DNA of 61,139 bases from CAZTDU01 sp050248795 (GTDB lineage Bacteria; Pseudomonadota; Gammaproteobacteria; Burkholderiales; SG8-39), in the NCBI GenBank assembly GCA_050248795.1, contig JBFWRS010000021.1:1-61139 (forward strand), in the 5' to 3' direction. Positions 8,403 through 15,922 of this stretch are shown here, piece after piece. The notes under the pieces were generated by a model that worked only from the letters and a program-made list of their open reading frames with translations, ran no database searches and was not told the origin of the DNA. The translations under genes and the position numbers were made by a program. Each line of letters opens with the position of its first letter. Within the stretch, counting starts at the first letter, position 1.

Positions 8403-9378
8403 CCCCTTGCTCAGGCTGCGCGGCCTCGGCCGGGACTTCGACGTCTCGCGCCCGTGGCTCAACCGCGTCATCGAAGGCGAGCCGCGGCGCGTGCTGCGCG
8501 CAGTCGACGCCTTCAGCGTGGAGATCGCGAAGGGCGAGACGCTGGCGCTGGTGGGGGAATCCGGCTGCGGCAAGTCCACCATCGCGCGGCTGATCGTCGG
8601 CCTGTATCCGCCCTCGCGCGGCACGGTCGAGTTCGACGGCGTGGACATGGCCACGCCCGCCGGCAAGGCGCAGCGCGGGCGCATGCAGATGATCTTCCAG
8701 GACCCCTACGCCAGCCTGAATCCGCGCTGGCGGGTGCGCGACATCATTGCCGAGCCGATCCGCGTGCTCGGCCTCGCCGCCGACGAGGCCGCAGTCGCGG
8801 CGCGCGTCGCCGAGCTGCTCGCGCAGGTGCGCCTGTCGCCGGAGGACGCCGAGCGCTATCCGCATGAATTCTCCGGCGGGCAGCGCCAGCGCATATCGAT
8901 CGCGCGGGCGCTCTCCGGCAATCCGGAGTTCCTGGTCTGCGACGAACCCACGTCGGCGCTGGACGTCTCGGTGCAGGCGCAGATCCTCAACCTGATGGCC
9001 GATCTGCAGGAGACGCTGGGCCTGACCTACCTCTTCATCTCGCACAACCTGGCAGTGGTGTCTCACATCGCCGACCGCGTCGGCGTCATGTACCTCGGAC
9101 GGTTGGTGGAGCTGGCGCCGGCGCCGGAGCTCTTCGCCGGCCCACGCCACCCCTACACGCGCATGCTGCTCGATGCGATTCCGGATCTCGAGATGTCAGG
9201 GCGCGCGCGCACGCCGGTCGCAGGCGAAGTGCCCAATCCGCTGGATCCGCCCGCGGGCTGCGCATTCCATCCGCGCTGCCCGCACGCGAACGCGCGCTGC
9301 AGGACTGAGCGCCCGGAAGCGCTGGCGTACGGCAACGCCTCAGTAGCCTGCCATGCGATAGCCGAAGCGCGGATCTAG
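8395..9378 (+). CDS. ABC transporter ATP-binding protein, DppF type
   Basis: This 327-residue ATPase has Walker A GESGCGKST, Q-loop IFQDPYASLNPRW, signature FSGGQRQRISIA and Walker B FLVCDEPTSALDV, plus the C-terminal CAFHPRCPHANARC motif of peptide transporter ATPases. It is the second ATPase of the importer and the last gene of the rightward operon. Its stop overlaps by 4 bp the stop of the convergent alpha/beta hydrolase gene, leaving no room for a separate terminator. Confidence 0.96.
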   Translation: MASPLLRLRGLGRDFDVSRPWLNRVIEGEPRRVLRAVDAFSVEIAKGETLALVGESGCGKSTIARLIVGLYPPSRGTVEFDGVDMATPAGKAQRGRMQMIFQDPYASLNPRWRVRDIIAEPIRVLGLAADEAAVAARVAELLAQVRLSPEDAERYPHEFSGGQRQRISIARALSGNPEFLVCDEPTSALDVSVQAQILNLMADLQETLGLTYLFISHNLAVVSHIADRVGVMYLGRLVELAPAPELFAGPRHPYTRMLLDAIPDLEMSGRARTPVAGEVPNPLDPPAGCAFHPRCPHANARCRTERPEALAYGNASVACHAIAEARI

Positions 9379-10196
9379 CGCTGGGCGGGGAGGCTTTGCC
9401 GCACAAACGTCCGGATCAGAGCGAACGCTTCGGCAAACGCAGGGGCGGGCTTGTTCAGCATGAAAGCGTGAGGTTCGCCGTCGAACATGTGTAGCGTCAC
9501 GTCCCCACCCGCGCCGCGATAGCGCTGCGCGAAGCTGCTCGCCCGCGCCGGCTCGACGTTCGCATCTGCCGTTCCCTGCAGGACGAGCAGGCGCGGCTTG
9601 CTCTGGCATTCGCCGCGCTCGACGATCAGCTGCGGGTTCGCATAGGCCATGCTTGCCTCGTCCGGCCAGAACGCCGCGTGCGCGCTGATCAGGTTGGCCA
9701 GGTTCTTCTGCCTCGCCATGACGAGGCGTGCAAGCGGGTCGAGGATCGGCCAGCAGGCGACCATGCAGGCAAGCGTCGCGTCCGGCGCCTGCTCGACGCC
9801 GGCGCGCCAGGCTTCGTCCTCGGGCCGCAACGCGTTCAGCGCCAGCAGGTGCCCGCCGCTGGAGGTGCCCATGCCACCGATCAGCTCGGCCGTGGTTCCG
9901 AGCTGCGCCGCGTTCCGCCTGGCCCAGCGGATGGCGAAGTTCACGTCCTGCACCGCCGCGGGATAGCGTGCCGCCGGCGGCATGCGGAAATCGATCGCGA
10001 ACACGCCGATGCCCTCCGCAGCAAGCGCCTCGTGGATCACCGCGTTGTTGAGCCTGTCGCCGCTGATCCACGCGCCGCCATGCACGTCCACCAGCAGCGG
10101 GCAGGGATCGGTTCCGCGCGGGCGATAGAGCCTGCCAAGGAGACTGACGCCGTCGACCTCGCGATAGGCGATGTCCCGGACTTCGAATTCAGCCAT
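9375..10196 (-). CDS. Alpha/beta hydrolase (HSL/acetyl-esterase-like)
   Basis: This 273-residue hydrolase has the oxyanion-hole motif DVHGGAW (HGG, about residues 38–44) and a nucleophile elbow GTSSGGH (about residues 110–116), the pattern of the hormone-sensitive-lipase/acetyl-hydrolase branch. A late GEPHAF supplies the likely catalytic histidine. It probably cleaves an ester or enol-lactone. The start at 10196 (MAEFEVRDI) follows the sulfurtransferase stop by 8 bp; longer versions run into that gene. It is the last gene of the run that begins at the Rieske oxygenase (17155), so it may act on a downstream intermediate of the same pathway. Confidence 0.85.
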   Translation of the reverse strand: MAEFEVRDIAYREVDGVSLLGRLYRPRGTDPCPLLVDVHGGAWISGDRLNNAVIHEALAAEGIGVFAIDFRMPPAARYPAAVQDVNFAIRWARRNAAQLGTTAELIGGMGTSSGGHLLALNALRPEDEAWRAGVEQAPDATLACMVACWPILDPLARLVMARQKNLANLISAHAAFWPDEASMAYANPQLIVERGECQSKPRLLVLQGTADANVEPARASSFAQRYRGAGGDVTLHMFDGEPHAFMLNKPAPAFAEAFALIRTFVRQSLPAQR

Positions 10197-10204
10197 GCTC
10201 GCGA

Positions 10205-11056
10205 TCAGCCGGCCGTGGTGGACGTCGCGACCGGGGCGTCGGGATGCGCGCCCCACTCGGCCCATGAACCGTCGTAGATCGCCGCATCCGGCACGCCGAT
10301 GCGATGCAGGGCGAGCGCCAGCACCGCCGCAGTGACGCCTGAGCCGCAGGTGGTGACGACCGGACGCGCGGGATCGATCCCTGCTGCCGCGATCGCCGCG
10401 CGCAACCGGGCGTCGTCCGCAAGCGTGCCATCGGGGTTCACCAGCTCGTTGAAAGGCAGGTTGCGGCTGCCGGGAATGTGCCCGGAACGCAGGCCGGCGC
10501 GCGGCTCGGGTTCGGTCCCGCGGAAGCGCCCGGACGAGCGCGCGTCCAGCACCTGCTCCTGCCCGCTCGACACGTTGGCGAGCATGTGCGAAAGATCGCG
10601 TACAAGCTGCGGCTGGAGCGCCGCTTCGTAGGCGCACGGCTCCGGACTGGGCGCCCCTGATTCAACCGGCCTGCCTTCCGCGCGCCACTTCTTCAGGCCG
10701 CCGTCCAGCACGCATACCGCCTGGTGGCCGAAGGCGCGGAACGTCCACCATGCCCTCGCCGCGCTGAATACGCCGGCGCTGTCGTATACCACCACCCGGT
10801 TCTCGTTCCCGATCCCCATCGCTGCCACCGCGCGCGAGAACACATCCGGCGAGGGCAGCATGTGCGGCAGCGTGCTGCTGGTGTCGGCGATGCCGTCGAT
10901 GTCGAAGAACACGGCGCCCGGCACCCGCACCTCCAGGAACTCCCGCTTCGGGTCGCGCTGCTGCTGCGGCATGTGCCAGCTCGCGTCGACGATCCGCAGC
11001 CCGGGTTCGCGCAGGCGAGCGGCAAGCCAGTCGGTGGATACGGTCGCCGGCGTCAT
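10205..11056 (-). CDS. sseA: 3-mercaptopyruvate/thiosulfate sulfurtransferase (two-domain rhodanese)
   Basis: This 283-residue protein has two rhodanese domains. The C-terminal one holds the active-site loop TTCGSGVTA with Cys237, the CG-S-G-V-T-A form typical of mercaptopyruvate sulfurtransferases rather than the CRKGVT loop of thiosulfate rhodaneses. The family transfers sulfane sulfur from mercaptopyruvate to thiols or cyanide. Its ATG overlaps the stop of the ferredoxin reductase gene by 4 bp (ATGA), so it is translated from the same message as the redox genes. A role in maintaining iron–sulfur proteins of the operon is possible but inferred only from position. Confidence 0.9.
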   Translation of the reverse strand: MTPATVSTDWLAARLREPGLRIVDASWHMPQQQRDPKREFLEVRVPGAVFFDIDGIADTSSTLPHMLPSPDVFSRAVAAMGIGNENRVVVYDSAGVFSAARAWWTFRAFGHQAVCVLDGGLKKWRAEGRPVESGAPSPEPCAYEAALQPQLVRDLSHMLANVSSGQEQVLDARSSGRFRGTEPEPRAGLRSGHIPGSRNLPFNELVNPDGTLADDARLRAAIAAAGIDPARPVVTTCGSGVTAAVLALALHRIGVPDAAIYDGSWAEWGAHPDAPVATSTTAG

Positions 11057-12447
11057 GCGGTCACCCCCTGCGTTTCACTCACGGTTTCGCGCGCGGCATC
11101 CAGCATCCGCGCGACATCGACGATCTTCTCCCGCGGCTTGCCGCTGGCCCTGCCGCGGGAAACCTCCACCGCGTCCAGCCGCAGCCAGCCCGCATAGTCG
11201 ACGACGGGTTTGCCGCGTGCGGCGAGCAATGCCTGCAATCCCGCGGTGCCCGGCACGCGTCGCGTGCGCAGCGCCGCAAGGTCCTCGAGCAGCGCGCGTA
11301 CCGTCTCGCCGCTGTCGGCGCGGTTGGTGCCGATGATGCCGCTGGCGCCACGCTTCACCCAGCCCGCCGCATACACGCCGGCGAGAGGACCGTCCGCGTC
11401 GATCACGCGCCCGGCGCGATTCGGCACCACGCCGCGGGAGGCATCGAAGGGCAGTCCGGGAAGCGGGTTCGCGCGGAACCCGACACAGCGAAACACGAGC
11501 CCGCACACAAGCTCCGCCCGCTCGCCGGTCGCCACCGGGCGCTGCGCAAACGCCGCCCCCTCAAGGCGGCTTCTCGCCAGCGTGACGCTCTGCACGCGGC
11601 CGTCGCCGTTGATGCGCACCGGGGACTCCAGAAAGCGAAAGCGCAGCCGCCTCGGCGCCCCCGACGGACCCCGGGGGAACTCGCGGAAGATCTTCACGAT
11701 GCGCGCCGCGTCCACGCCGCGCCGGTCTTCGACCTCGGCGCTGCTTGCGGCGTTGAGTTCCAGGTCTGCGGGCTCGACCAGCGCGTCGCAGCCGTCGATC
11801 GCGCCAAGCTCACGCAGTTCGTTCTCGGTGAACTTCGCCTGCGCCGGTCCGCGGCGGCCGATGACGTGGATCTCGCGGACGCGGCTGGCCGCAAGCGCTT
11901 CGACCGCATGGCTCGCCGCATCGGTCGCGGCAAGCGCGGACGCCGGCATCGCCAGCATCCTGCAGATGTCGCTCGCGACGTTGCCGTGCCCGATCACCAC
12001 CGCAACTTCGTGCGAGAGGTCGAACGTCCGGTGGCTGTGGTCGGGATGGCCGTTGTACCAGCCGACGAAGTCGCCCGCGGCGTGGCTGCCCGGCAGGGAC
12101 TCGCCGGGTATGCCCAGCGGCGCATCGACCGGCGCACCGCAGGCGAGGACGAGCGCGTGGTAAGCGTCGCGCAACCGGGCCACGCTCACGTCCGCGCCAA
12201 GCTCCACATTGCCGAAGAAGCGAAAGCGCGGATTTCGCGCAATGCGGTCATAGACCAGCGCCACCTGCTTGATCTTCGGATGGTCGGGCGCGACACCGCC
12301 GCGCACCAGGCCGAACGGCGTCGGCAGGCGCTCCAGCATGTCGACGCGAAGCCCGGGATCCGCCTTCATCAGGGCTTCGGCCGCGTAGAAACCGCTCGGC
12401 CCGCTGCCGACGATCGCGACGTGCGCGGCCGCTGCTTCGCCGCTCAT
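11053..12447 (-). CDS. Ferredoxin–NADP reductase of the adrenodoxin-reductase type
   Basis: This 464-residue flavoprotein begins with an FAD-binding GSGPSGFYAAEAL (about residues 13–25), continues with TPFGLVRGGVAPDHPKIK (the signature of adrenodoxin reductase/FprA relatives), an NADP-binding VIGHGNVASDI segment, and a C-terminal GWVKRGASGIIGTNR. These enzymes pass electrons from NADPH to small ferredoxins. The start at 12447 (MSGEAAAAHVAIVG) lies 1 bp after the ferredoxin stop. Longer frames run through the ferredoxin gene and were rejected. The pairing with the ferredoxin and the upstream Rieske oxygenase implies that it supplies their electrons. Confidence 0.93.
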   Translation of the reverse strand: MSGEAAAAHVAIVGSGPSGFYAAEALMKADPGLRVDMLERLPTPFGLVRGGVAPDHPKIKQVALVYDRIARNPRFRFFGNVELGADVSVARLRDAYHALVLACGAPVDAPLGIPGESLPGSHAAGDFVGWYNGHPDHSHRTFDLSHEVAVVIGHGNVASDICRMLAMPASALAATDAASHAVEALAASRVREIHVIGRRGPAQAKFTENELRELGAIDGCDALVEPADLELNAASSAEVEDRRGVDAARIVKIFREFPRGPSGAPRRLRFRFLESPVRINGDGRVQSVTLARSRLEGAAFAQRPVATGERAELVCGLVFRCVGFRANPLPGLPFDASRGVVPNRAGRVIDADGPLAGVYAAGWVKRGASGIIGTNRADSGETVRALLEDLAALRTRRVPGTAGLQALLAARGKPVVDYAGWLRLDAVEVSRGRASGKPREKIVDVARMLDAARETVSETQGVTA

Positions 12448-12448
12448 G

Positions 12449-12769
12449 CTAGCGGGACTCCGCCGCGTAGCCCAGCGCTGCGCGACGCGCGTCCGCGCCG
12501 GGCAGCGGCGCCTGCCGCTCTTCCACCGCTGGAAGCACCGCCGCGCGCTCGCGGTTCTTCTCCAGCCAGTGCTTCTCGTCCTCGGCGAGATCCGCGGCGT
12601 CGAGGATGGCGCGTACCGGGCACATGGGGATGCATGCCCGGCATTCGATGCAGACATCGTTGTCGATATAGAGCATGTCGTCGTCGCCATGGAAGCAGGC
12701 GACCGGACACACGGTGACGCATTCGGTATAGCGACAGCCCCGGCAGTTTCCGGTTACTACTATCGGCAT
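12449..12769 (-). CDS. fdxA: 7Fe ferredoxin (FdxA type, [3Fe-4S][4Fe-4S])
   Basis: This 106-residue ferredoxin starts MPIVVTGNCRGCRYTECVTV. The first cluster motif (C-x2-C-x4-C-x3-CP) and the second (CIECRACIPMCP, C-x2-C-x2-C-x3-CP) match the seven-iron FdxA family seen in Azotobacter and many proteobacteria. The C-terminal tail of about 45 residues is also typical. The start at 12769 is fixed by a strong GAGGAGG ribosome-binding site 7 bp upstream. It is followed 1 bp later by the reductase, an obvious electron-transfer pair. An accessory role for the Rieske oxygenase of the same run is inferred from co-transcription. Confidence 0.93.
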   Translation of the reverse strand: MPIVVTGNCRGCRYTECVTVCPVACFHGDDDMLYIDNDVCIECRACIPMCPVRAILDAADLAEDEKHWLEKNRERAAVLPAVEERQAPLPGADARRAALGYAAESR

Positions 12770-12776
12770 GTCCCGG

Positions 12777-12783
12777 CCTCCTC
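12777..12783 (-). promoter_or_regulatory. Ribosome-binding site of the ferredoxin gene
   Basis: On the minus strand this reads GAGGAGG, 7 bp before the ATG at 12769. It settles the ferredoxin start against a longer frame that extends to 12850. Confidence 0.75.
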
Positions 12784-12791
12784 GCGCCGCG

Positions 12792-13580
12792 TCAGTGGCG
12801 CGACAGGAAATCGAGGACGGTGGCGTCGAACACCGCCGTCTGTTCCACATTTGGCAGGTGCGCGGCGCCCTTGATGACCTGCAGCTTTGCGCCGGGAATC
12901 TCCCGCTGCAGAACCTGCGCCGCGGCGACCGGCGTGCCGACGTCGTGCTCGCCGACGATCACCTGGGTCGGCACCTTGATGCCGGGCAGGAGCGCAAGGT
13001 GGTCCATGGTCTTGATCGCGTTCGCGCATCCGACCAGGCCATCGACCGCGGTCCTCGAGATCATCGCGGCCAGCTTCGCAAGTACCTCCGGATGGCGCTC
13101 GCGATACCCCGCGGTCAGCCAGCGCTCGGTCATCGGCCCCACGAACGCCGACGTCCCCTTGGAGCGCGCGAGCTCGATGCGCGCATCCCACGCCGCGGCA
13201 TCGGGCATCTGGCAGGCGGTGTCGCTCAGGCAGAGCGACAGCAGCCGGTCGCCGTGCCTCGCGGCAAGCAGCTGGCCGATCATGCCGCCCATGGACAGGC
13301 CGAGAAAATGCACGCGCGCGATGCCCAGCGCATCGAGCAGGCCGACGACGTCTGCGACCAGCAGTTCCATGGTGTAGGCGCCGGGTGTCGCCTGCGTGCC
13401 GCCGTGGCCGCGTGAGTCGTAGCGCAGCACCCTGTACTTTGCCGAGAATGCCGGCATCTGGAAGTCCCACATGCCGTAGTCCGTCAGCAGGGAGTTGCTC
13501 AGCATGAGGACGGGGGCGTCCGCCGGACCTTCCAGGCTGTAGCTGGTTTCGATGCCGTTCGCTTTGACAGTCTTGGTCAT
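12792..13580 (-). CDS. pcaD: Alpha/beta hydrolase, 3-oxoadipate enol-lactonase-like
   Basis: This 262-residue hydrolase has the PcaD look: LSNSLLTDYGMWDFQMPAF near the N-terminus, RYDSRGHGGT, a nucleophile elbow GLSMGGMIGQ (Ser at about 97), a late Asp in GEHDVGTP and His in GAAHLPNVEQ. The classical reaction opens 3-oxoadipate enol-lactone to 3-oxoadipate in aromatic-ring degradation. No other beta-ketoadipate genes are visible, so the true substrate could be a different lactone or ester made by the Rieske pathway. It is 19 bp downstream of the cupin gene and 22 bp upstream of the ferredoxin gene. Confidence 0.83.
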   Translation of the reverse strand: MTKTVKANGIETSYSLEGPADAPVLMLSNSLLTDYGMWDFQMPAFSAKYRVLRYDSRGHGGTQATPGAYTMELLVADVVGLLDALGIARVHFLGLSMGGMIGQLLAARHGDRLLSLCLSDTACQMPDAAAWDARIELARSKGTSAFVGPMTERWLTAGYRERHPEVLAKLAAMISRTAVDGLVGCANAIKTMDHLALLPGIKVPTQVIVGEHDVGTPVAAAQVLQREIPGAKLQVIKGAAHLPNVEQTAVFDATVLDFLSRH

Positions 13581-13599
13581 GGTTCGTCTTTCGTGTGGA

Positions 13600-14178
13600 T
13601 CAGGAGGCTCTCTGGGGCGTCATCTGCGTAACCACGCCGGTTTCGAGGTTGAACATCACGCGCGGAATGCGATCGAGGTCCGTGCCGGTCACGCGCACGA
13701 AACAGGACCCTGCGGGATAGTCGATCGAGTGGATCACGCCTGAGGGGTAGATCGCCGCCAGCCCGGGCGACAGCCGGTAGGTCTTCTCGGCCCTCAGCTT
13801 GGCGTGAGAAGCGTCGCCGCCCGACCCGGTGCGCACCCATTCGGTGACGTCGGTGTAGCCGGTCGCCTGCCCGTAGATCGCCCAGGAGTCGCCGTGATCG
13901 TGAGGCGGGGATACGCGTGCCTTCTCGTTCACGTGCGCGAGCACCTGGAAGCCGAGCTCCGGATCCTCGTACAGCCGGTACAGGCCCGGCTTCACGTTCA
14001 GGCAGTACTGCTGCAGGAACGCGTCGGTCTGCAGCAGTTCCTCCAGCAGCAGGCGGACCGCCTCGCGTCCGCCTGCGTCCGGGTCGAGCTTCAGGATGTC
14101 GTGGCAGCGGGCGGTGAAGTAGTGCAAGCCGCTTACCAGGTGCACCTCCGCGGGCCGCGCATCGCGGTCCTGCATCAT
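13600..14178 (-). CDS. Cupin-fold metal-dependent protein (cysteine-dioxygenase-like)
   Basis: This 192-residue protein has an N-terminal helical part and a double-stranded beta-helix with PPHDHGDSWAIYG (His93 and His95) and a third candidate ligand in YPSGVIHSI (His150). The pattern resembles the cysteine dioxygenase-like/COG5553 cupins, which bind iron or another divalent metal. The reaction is unknown. Its start overlaps the stop of the Bug receptor gene (ATGATG; a second Met follows directly), so both are translated from one message, and it precedes the PcaD-like gene by 19 bp. A ring-cleavage or side-chain oxygenase role in the operon is possible. Confidence 0.75.
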   Translation of the reverse strand: MMQDRDARPAEVHLVSGLHYFTARCHDILKLDPDAGGREAVRLLLEELLQTDAFLQQYCLNVKPGLYRLYEDPELGFQVLAHVNEKARVSPPHDHGDSWAIYGQATGYTDVTEWVRTGSGGDASHAKLRAEKTYRLSPGLAAIYPSGVIHSIDYPAGSCFVRVTGTDLDRIPRVMFNLETGVVTQMTPQRAS

Positions 14179-15164
14179 TGCGTGATCCTGACGTTGGCCT
14201 TCTCGATGACGCCGCGCCAGTTGGCCGACTCAGCCGCCATGTTCCGCTTCACGTTCTCCGGCGTATCGCCGAGGATGGACATGTCCATGCCGTGCAGGCG
14301 CTTCACCACGTCCTCGTCCTTCAGCGCGGCGAGGACTTCCTTGTTGAGCCGGCGGATGATCGGTTCCGGCGTCTTCGCGGGCGCGGCGATGCCGAACCAC
14401 AATGTGACCTCGAACCCCTTCAGTCCCGCCTCGTCCATGGTCTGAACGTCGGGCATCGCGGCGCTGCGCTTGAGGCTGGTCACGGCCAGCGGACGCAGGC
14501 GTTTCGCCTTTACCGATGGCAGCGCGGCGTTGACCGCGACGCATCCCAGCTGCACCTGGTTCGACAGCAACCCGGTCACCGCAGCCGGCCCGCCCTTGAA
14601 CGGCACGTGCACGAGATCCAGGTTCCCGCCGCGAAGCTTGAAGAACTCGACGCAAAGGTGGGAACTGGTGCCGACGCCGGGCGTGCCGTAGTTGAACTCG
14701 CCCGGCTTGGCGCGGATCTGGTTCATCAGCTCGGACAGCGTATTGGCCTTGATCTCCGAATTGACCACCATCACGTTCGCCATCGATGCGAGGTCCGAGA
14801 TCGGCGTCAGGTCCGTCGCGGGGTTGAACGGCAGGTTCTTGAACAGCCACGGGTTGACGGTGAACAGCGCGCTATGAAACAGCAACAGCGAGTAGCCGTC
14901 CGGGTCCGCGCGGCTGACCTGCGCGGCACCGACGTTGCCTGCCGATCCGGGCTTGTTCTCGACGATGACCGGAACGCCCATGGAGGCCGACAGCTTGGGG
15001 GCGATCGTGCGCGGGATCAGGTCCACCGGACCTCCGGGCGCGAACGGTACGACGATGGAGATCGGCCGCTTCGGAAAGTCCTGCGCGGGTGCCGCCAGCG
15101 GAACCCCCGCCAGCACGGCGGGCAAAATGCAAATGAGACGTTGCAACGCTTTCATGGTGATCAT
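14175..15164 (-). CDS. Bug family tripartite tricarboxylate transporter substrate-binding protein
   Basis: This 329-residue periplasmic receptor has a signal peptide (about residues 1–28, ending LAAPAQ), the opening IVVPFAPGGPVDLIPRTIA, ENKPGSAGNVGAAQV, and GTPGVGTSSHLCVEFF, all hallmarks of the Bug/TctC family. Such proteins bind carboxylates or aromatic acids. No TctA/TctB membrane genes are nearby, which is common for this expanded family in Burkholderiales. The start at 15164 (MITMKAL) has an AGGAGGAGGG ribosome-binding site; the Met three codons later is an alternative. Longer frames run into the NIPSNAP gene. Placement in the Rieske operon suggests that it captures the aromatic or acid substrate. 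Confidence 0.93.
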   Translation of the reverse strand: MITMKALQRLICILPAVLAGVPLAAPAQDFPKRPISIVVPFAPGGPVDLIPRTIAPKLSASMGVPVIVENKPGSAGNVGAAQVSRADPDGYSLLLFHSALFTVNPWLFKNLPFNPATDLTPISDLASMANVMVVNSEIKANTLSELMNQIRAKPGEFNYGTPGVGTSSHLCVEFFKLRGGNLDLVHVPFKGGPAAVTGLLSNQVQLGCVAVNAALPSVKAKRLRPLAVTSLKRSAAMPDVQTMDEAGLKGFEVTLWFGIAAPAKTPEPIIRRLNKEVLAALKDEDVVKRLHGMDMSILGDTPENVKRNMAAESANWRGVIEKANVRITQ

Positions 15165-15265
15165 GGCTCCCTCCTCCTGTCTGTCCTGTTGAACCGCTTT
15201 GCTTCGCCGTACGGGAATCCGCCGGCGCCTCCTGTCGCGCAAGCCCGAAAGGGCCGCGCCTGCGA

Positions 15266-15901
15266 CTACTTCATCGGCGAGAAAGCCGCCGGCACCAGAA
15301 TGCTGGACTCCATCCGCATCAGCAGCGGCGGCACCTTGCCGAGAAATGCCTTCCACGCCGGGTCGGCCATGGCGCGACTGCGTGCCACCGCGCGTTCGTT
15401 CAGGTCGCGATAGCTCCAGAGGTGGAAGATCTGGTTGAGCGCGCCCATCTCGGACAACCACGCGCCCACCAGGCGGGAGATCTTCCGGCGCGCCGGCGCT
15501 GCCTCCTTGAACAGGCTCAACCACTCCGGCCCCTTGCCGGGCCAGGCTGTGTAGCGCCTCAGTTCGTAGAGGTTCGGGCCTTCTGGCGGCGCATCGATCG
15601 GAAACGCGGGATTCAGCAGGCTGGTCTCCTGCGCCAGCATCATGCTGCGCGCCTTCGGCAGGTAGTCGCGGTTCCACGCCTCGACGCGGCCCAGTTCGGC
15701 AAGCTGCCGGGCACGTTCCTCGACGCTGGCGAAGCTCCACAGGTGGAACACCTGGTTAAGCGTGCCGAGCTCGCTGGTCCAGTAGCCTTCGAACTTGCCG
15801 TAGTCGGCGCCGCGTACGCGCATGCCCACCTCACCCACATGGGCGAGGAACGCAGGCTGCGTGCCGGGCTGCAGCGTGTAGACGCGCAGTTCGTGGATCA
15901 T
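15266..15901 (-). CDS. NIPSNAP family protein with two tandem domains
   Basis: This 211-residue protein has two repeats of a ferredoxin-like alpha/beta domain: ELRVYTLQPG…NQVFHLWSF in the first half and ELRRYTAWPG…NQIFHLWSY in the second. This is the NIPSNAP family, dimeric alpha/beta-barrel proteins whose function is generally unknown but which recur beside aromatic-degradation oxygenases. It lies 21 bp downstream of the Rieske oxygenase and 101 bp upstream of the Bug gene. I infer an accessory role in the pathway, not a specific activity. Confidence 0.88.
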   Translation of the reverse strand: MIHELRVYTLQPGTQPAFLAHVGEVGMRVRGADYGKFEGYWTSELGTLNQVFHLWSFASVEERARQLAELGRVEAWNRDYLPKARSMMLAQETSLLNPAFPIDAPPEGPNLYELRRYTAWPGKGPEWLSLFKEAAPARRKISRLVGAWLSEMGALNQIFHLWSYRDLNERAVARSRAMADPAWKAFLGKVPPLLMRMESSILVPAAFSPMK

Positions 15902-15922
15902 CGCGGGCGCCTCGGCGCAGCC

